64,000 nt of DNA from Saksenaea vasiformis B4078. Its lineage: Eukaryota; Mucoromycota; Mucoromycetes; Mucorales; Saksenaeaceae. Positions 59,405 to 64,000 of this stretch are shown piece by piece. Every line of letters starts with the position of its first letter. The stretch's first letter is position 1. A program made the position numbers and the translations under genes. The DNA lies in assembly GCA_000697055.1 (NCBI GenBank), contig JNDT01002282.1:161262-225261 (forward strand), in the 5' to 3' direction. Under the pieces are notes generated by a model, which did no database searches, had not been told where the DNA came from, and was given only the letters and a program-made list of their open reading frames with translations.

Positions 59405-59530
59405 TTGCGTCCATGAAGGGTCAATTTGTGCTAAAACGAAAGGCCGTCGTCAGTACGTAAATCAACAACAAACTGATAGTCTACTTGCATCAGAATTGGC
59501 TTCCCAATGGATGTAAATTTTATTGGAGCA
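59405..59530. mobile_element. MITE-like element, copy 2
   Basis: This is a diverged relative of 42914-43041. The left end is TTTGCGTCCATGAAGGGTC, the right end CAATGGATGTAAATTTTA. Internal blocks such as GGTCAA-TTTG-GCTAA and CTACTT-CATC are shared in order. No coding frame. Confidence 0.5.
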
Positions 59531-59699
59531 GCATAAAAAATCGTTCATGGTTAGTAAATGGAATAATCCTTGAATGCCAGTTTACTAAACCCGAAGGAAT
59601 TGCCATCTTGGAGGCAACGGCCGACCTGCACCTGGGGCTGGTAGGGCCGGCGTAGAGATTACTCTGGCGTAGACAGCCAGTGGTCAGTGTTCAAGATAC

Positions 59700-59905
59700 G
59701 CACTGCAGAGGAGTTGAAACGATGCAACGTCTGGCGATCTATTGCAGAAGATGAATGATACTGAGTGTGCGACAACGTTTACTTAATTGAATGAAGGGCA
59801 AAGTGCACCAACGCAGTCAAAACGGTTCGGCACAAGGTAAGCAGTCTAAACGGCAGACAAAAAAACATAAATAATCTTGTATATGTAATGAATTGAAATG
59901 CTTAG
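59700..59905 (+). repeat. Dispersed repeat, copy 2
   Basis: Same orientation and block order as 25930-26120, with ACGATGCAACGTCTGGCGATC, TTTACTTAAT, AACGGTTCGGCAC and GCAGTCTAAACGGCAGAC. It lies just downstream of MITE-like copy 2. Confidence 0.5.
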
Positions 59906-60000
59906 CGGGGATGTTAAAGATAAAGAGCCAAAGAAAAAAAAGGGACAAGTATTCCCCTTAAATAAGCATCCCTTCTCATTAACTGAAACATGTTTTTTGT

Positions 60001-60365
60001 TGAGACACAAGAGTCCTATCTTCAACACGCCTTTCGCATGAGACAATAAAATCCTGTTTCCGACACACCATTTGCATGATATAACAAGAATCCGATCACT
60101 AATTCATCCTTTGCATGAGACGATGGTACCCTATCACCGACACGCCTTCTGTACGAGACAAAAAAACTGTACCTGTCACACATCTTTCGGCATGAGGTAA
60201 GAGAATCCAATCACTGACACGCCTTTTGCATGAGATAAAGGACTCTATCTCTAACACGGGATAATTGAGCCCATTCTTTAACACGTCCTCTACACGAGAC
60301 AATGAAACCCTGTCTCTGACACATATTTTGCCTTAGATAACGGGAAACTATCAATGACACAAACG
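60001..60365. repeat. Tandem array, about nine 38-bp units
   Basis: Units begin GAGACA/GAGATA and end with ACACGCCTTTTGCAT or close variants. Starts are near 60003, 60039, 60077, 60116, 60154, 60195, 60232 (longer), 60295 and 60334. Units differ by 20-40 percent, so the array is old. It makes false open frames on the minus strand. Confidence 0.75.
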
Positions 60366-60872
60366 TAACATGGAAGAGTATGACACGCAAATCATAGCAT
60401 CGGATGAACGTAAAAGTACTTATCTTTTGGGCAAGTCCCCGAAAGTCCCTAGAGGTCCCCACATTTGAAGCCCCGCCAGCAAATAGTTGTGGTTATTTAC
60501 GGACTAACACCAGCAATATTTGCAAATATTTGCGGTCCAAGTCCCCACTGCAAAATCTGCCCTAGGAAAACCTAATGAAATCGGTAGTACATTAAGTTGC
60601 TATTAGCTGCTTCGTTTAAGTAAGCGAATCCGCTACATTCACGAACTCATGGTAATCTTAATCATTATATGTTTTCCAATATATTGAGAAACTCATACTC
60701 GTATTCCAACTATATGATCTCACTTTGTCTCCGATAACAAAGATAAATGCAAAATCGATAAAAAGAATCACTTTAATGTTTTGTAAGATATTCAGACTAT
60801 TGTGTCATTTGGTTTATTAAGATATAAAAGAAGAAAGAAAATAGAAGGAAAAGAAAAAGAGAAAGTCTATGT

Positions 60873-63065
60873 CTAGGGGAACCACCCAAAGATCTCACTG
60901 GGGTTCATTGCTAGCCAATGTAAGGAACGCGCATTCTGCGATCGTTGGCGTTCCGCAATCTCCACGGCCGTCGCCAGAGACACGTGTCGATGATCAGCAT
61001 ACCGTCTGATCTCGTCAATGATAGTCCTTCTTCTGTTGAAGAACTTCTTCTCCTTCTCACTTCGGCGCCACCTCGTTTCCCAACGCTGTTCCGACTGCTC
61101 CACAGCGTATCCACCTGCGAGCCCCATGGTCCACTCGCGCCACAGATCGGGGACTGTGCAGATACCGCGACTCATGGTGTAGGAGGGCGGGACGTCCGAG
61201 TCAACTTGAACGACAGGGGTGTTGGCATCTTCCTGTCGTTGGGCCGGGGAAGGGATGGAGGTAGTGGCGATAGTTGACAGCGGCTGGCCATTGCTGTCAT
61301 CTCCATTCAAGTTGATGCTGAGGCTCAAGGTAGCCCTCCCCGTCACAAGCTGGCTGATATACTCGTTGGTGGTGGACGACGTCGCCTGCTGATCAGCGAA
61401 GCGTGCTACCAGGTCCCGATGCATGGCTTGGACCTTCGCTCCCAACACCAGTACGCAACGTTGCAGCAGCATGCCAGCCGGATCACTCTCCTCGGTCGCC
61501 AATGCTTTCGACCGGCTATATTGCAACAATAATTAATAAAAACGAATTCGACAATCACTGCAACAAGTGAGAGGTTGACTTACCGTTTAAAATCGGTATA
61601 GAGATCATGAGAGAAAATCTCATGGCTCTATAGGGATGATGGGGAAGCCTCTCCATCATGAATACGGAATCCTGGATGATCGTCTTCCGCAACGTGAACA
61701 GCACCTGAAAGAACGCCTGGGCTGCCACTGTGACCTCGATGCTGTCATCGTTGTTCGGATCATTGCGCTTGTTTAGGAGACGATCGTTCCACGAGTCTAG
61801 CTGGGGGAACACCATACGGCACAGTTCCTCAGGAGGGTCCAATGATGCGCGAGGAAGATGGAATTGGCCCTGCTGTGGGGGGAAGCCGGCCATGGTCCTC
61901 ATAATTTCTCTTGGTAGACCAGTGAGATACGCGCCATTCATGGTGCTGTTATTCCACCGTCCCTGGCGGCGGATCTGGTCTTCTGCGACACCGGCCAGAT
62001 CCGCCATCCTTGCCGCCGAACCGCGGTTGATATGGGTGGTTTTGTTGGACTTGATCCCAACAGACGGGAGAGCTGCGGTGACCGCATCGTGATGGGCGCG
62101 GTATCCCCATTCGGCAATCGGGTCAGTGCCAGTCTTCATGACCTTTATGCGGTACCAGCTGCTCGACGAGGAGAAGTCCGGGAATGGCTCATTCTCCATG
62201 TGGTACCTCCAGAAGAGGTAGAAGCCGAGGGCCATGAATGAATAGGCCTCGACACGCACATGTCTAATGCAGCCTGCTGTCTCCAGGCGATTGTTCTTGT
62301 TGGTCTTGCCTTGATGCAAGATCATCACCAAGGCTGGACAGCTGGCACCGGGTCTGGCACTCTCGTTCTCCAAATTGAAACACTGTAGATCCGTCAATTC
62401 CATCGTGCGGATGGATTCTCCACGGAGGAGAAAATAGTGGGAGAACAAGAATGCCACCGCATTCCTGAGCTGTTCGCCAACGCAATGGTTTCGCGTGTGG
62501 TAGTAGTTGACGACAGCGGCAACCTGGTCCATAGAAGTGTAGCCATCGGCCAGGGTCCCTTCTCCACGGTCCTCGAAGTTCTGGCGGCTGACATCATATT
62601 CTCGCGCCTTGGCTACCGTAATCAGGCCCTTCACCATTTCTCTCGGATGGGGGTGAGAGTTCATTTTTCGGAGCACTTGGGATTTGTACAAATCGGTTAT
62701 CGCAGAATTGTACTGCTCTAATGTCGCAGATTTGATCTTGTTTTCCTGGGTTCTGCCTTTATGGCGCGTGTTTCTGTCCATGACCTGTAGCATAATTTTG
62801 AGCTTCTACATACATATCTTTGCCGTGAAATACCTTTGTGCGCAAGAAGTGATTTAACTTCTCGCCTGTGACCATTCTTCTGTCGTCTTCGTTTGGCCAC
62901 ATTTCATCACACCATGCTAGGAATTCTTGGATTTTCGGCCTATATGCCTTCGTTGTCGTCTCAGGCCTGCAATTCCTCGCGTCTTCACTCAGTAAGTATC
63001 ACTGATCTTGCTACCTCATTATCAATAGATCCGTCGTTGTTTGAAGAAGATGGCACGCAAGACAT
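60873..63065 (-). CDS. Crypton-type tyrosine recombinase with GCR1-like C-terminus
   Basis: The main exon (about 61566-62784) and flanking exons (62834 to about 62990; 60873 to about 61517) encode a protein of about 690 residues. The N-terminal part CRPETTTKAYRPKIQEF resembles the core-binding region of Crypton/Ndc10-like proteins. The catalytic domain has Arg in LLRGESIRTMELTDL, HINRGSAARMADLAGV (H-x-x-R), GRW, and Tyr in MNGAYLTGLP, so the R...H-x-x-R...W...Y set looks complete. After a GTAAGTC intron the C-terminus reads RGICTVPDLWREWTMGL and RWETRWRRSEKEKKFFNRR, as in GCR1_C domains. Cryptons move by site-specific recombination. The 5' end is uncertain: an ATG at 63063-63065 (MSCVPSSS) is one frame off from the next exon. 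Lack of other large frameshifts suggests recent activity or selection. Confidence 0.75.
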
Positions 63066-63208
63066 TATAAGTGGGATCAGAAGAGAGTATATAAATGGAG
63101 TCGATTTCAGGAAGGGAAAAAAAGCTAACTCCCTTCTAGTGTTCTTTGCATGCTAATTTATACCCTTTAGATGTCGGAACATATCGTAACTTCAGTTACT
63201 GTTATCTC

Positions 63209-63560
63209 TTTCGCTTTTCTATCTGACACCTCATCTCTAGTGAATTAGAAGCACGCTAGAGATGATGTGATTGAAGAAAGCGCTGTTCATTGGTACGCTT
63301 GTAAACTTTTATTCGAAGAAGGAAATAAGACACTTCTAGGGACGGTCGTTTCTCATGTACGTCTTCCGATTAGTGCTTTCGCTTTTCTATCTGATACTTC
63401 ATCTCTGGTGAATCAGAAGCAGGCTAGAGATGATGTGATTGAAGAAAGCGATGTTCATTGGTACCTCGTAACTTTTATTCAAAGAAGGAAATGAGACACT
63501 TCTGGCGCAATCGCGCCTAAGGTTTCTAGGGACGGCTATTTCTTACGTACGTCTTCCGAT
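63209..63560 (+). repeat. Tandem duplication of about 168 bp
   Basis: TTTCGCTTTTCTATCTGACA at about 63209 recurs as TTTCGCTTTTCTATCTGATA near 63377. The following bases include CTAGAGATGATGTGATTGAAG in both copies, and TTCTAGGGACGG and GTACGTCTTCCGATTAGTGC close each copy. Identity is around 90 percent, so the duplication is recent. It lies upstream of the recombinase start. Confidence 0.85.
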
Positions 63561-64000
63561 TAGTGCTTAATGCTGAAACGCCCTTTTTGTCTGGTTTCAA
63601 CGTTGAATTGATTGTCAGCTAAAGTCAGTTGTCAAAAGTTCCTTAAGAAACATAGCCGTTAAAAGCAGTAAAGCACATCACTACAAGCAAATCGATCAGG
63701 GACATAAAAATTCAAAGACTGAAGTACGCAGTTTCAGAGAAACAAACTGCCACGTTATCTAACGGGATACAATACAAATGGCAAACAGAAACGTCTTGAC
63801 AGGAAAAAAAAATTTGGCAGGTCAAAAAGCTTGGAGAACTTATTTTGGCGGAGTCCCCATTTGGCTGGGGACTCAAGTCGGGGACGCAAATAAAAAAATC
63901 CGAAATAACTCCTACGTACTTCAAAGCGCAGAGTTCATCTGGAGTAACGCCGAATAATTTCTTATTGACGTCATTAGAAATTTCAATTTCCCATATCAAC
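63561..64000 (-). other. Right edge, possible exon of an unidentified gene
   Basis: On the minus strand 63920-63999 reads WEIEISNDVNKKLFGVTPDE followed by LCALK and a GTACGTAG donor. This has good coding character but is too short to assign. The remaining bases show no gene. Confidence 0.3.

Larger units (their letters stand above)
58296..60872. other. Repeat-rich region
   Basis: No supported gene. A plus-strand frame at 58661-58927 has no domain. A hairpin, a MITE-like element, a dispersed repeat and a 38-bp tandem array are listed separately. Confidence 0.5.

Noticed and set aside
1..64000. tRNA, rRNA or CRISPR arrays
   Set aside because: I looked for GGTTCGA-type B boxes, rRNA cores and regularly spaced direct repeats with unique spacers; none was convincing. 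The 38-bp array at 60 kb has no spacers.

Overview
The window looks like nuclear DNA of an early-diverging filamentous fungus, most likely Mucoromycota (Mucorales or a close relative). I infer this from many short introns of about 45-90 bp with GTAAGT/GTATGT donors, a complete set of fungal housekeeping genes (ERG25, PET123/mS26, MRPL25/mL59, ATG6, SNF8, GCD7, RPB12, clathrin heavy chain), a TALE homeobox gene, MACPF plus Sel1-repeat genes, and Fanzor, Tnp2 and Crypton elements. I saw no bacterial operons, CRISPR arrays, rRNA or tRNA.

Layout. 0-6.8 kb: partial EGF-like gene at the left edge, a three-exon TALE homeobox gene, a 3-kb gene-poor gap, a seven-exon PAQR (adiponectin-receptor/Izh) membrane protein, and mitoribosomal protein mS26. 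6.8-13.9 kb: repeat-rich accessory DNA with a broken USP-like fragment and a 17-exon Fanzor/TnpB-like gene (8547-11749) whose inferred exons keep one reading frame throughout. 14-20 kb: two adjacent minus-strand genes with MACPF-like domains, one also carrying about two dozen Sel1 repeats. 20-24.2 kb: a frameshifted Tnp2 (CACTA-type) transposase and a frameshifted coiled-coil gene with a duplicated exon-intron unit. 24.2-34.4 kb: mostly non-coding DNA containing a 76-residue CxxC protein and ERG25. 34.4-52.9 kb: a housekeeping block with eIF2B beta, RPB12, a Ufo1-like F-box/WD40/UIM protein, Atg6, mL59, SNF8, clathrin heavy chain and an acyl-CoA dehydrogenase. 53.6-55.3 kb: a 169-residue gene holding only the C-terminal zinc-finger/DxN part of a Fanzor/TnpB protein, a 60-bp-arm hairpin, and a decayed inverted copy of the gene's 3' end. 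55.8-58.3 kb: a nicastrin gene (gamma-secretase subunit). 58.3-64 kb: repeats, MITE-like elements and a Crypton-type tyrosine recombinase with a GCR1-like C-terminal domain.

The housekeeping genes touch several connected processes: endomembrane trafficking (clathrin, SNF8, Atg6), ubiquitin-linked turnover (Ufo1-like), mitoribosome and mitochondrial metabolism (mS26, mL59, acyl-CoA dehydrogenase), sterol synthesis (ERG25) and transcription/translation (RPB12, eIF2B beta). The accessory DNA between them carries at least three classes of mobile-element proteins. The best candidates for new biology are the intact-looking multi-exon Fanzor gene, the stand-alone Fanzor C-terminal gene with its inverted partial copy and hairpin, the fungal nicastrin, and the tandem MACPF/Sel1 pair. 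All exon structures come from reading splice sites and phases by eye; no alignment or search was run.
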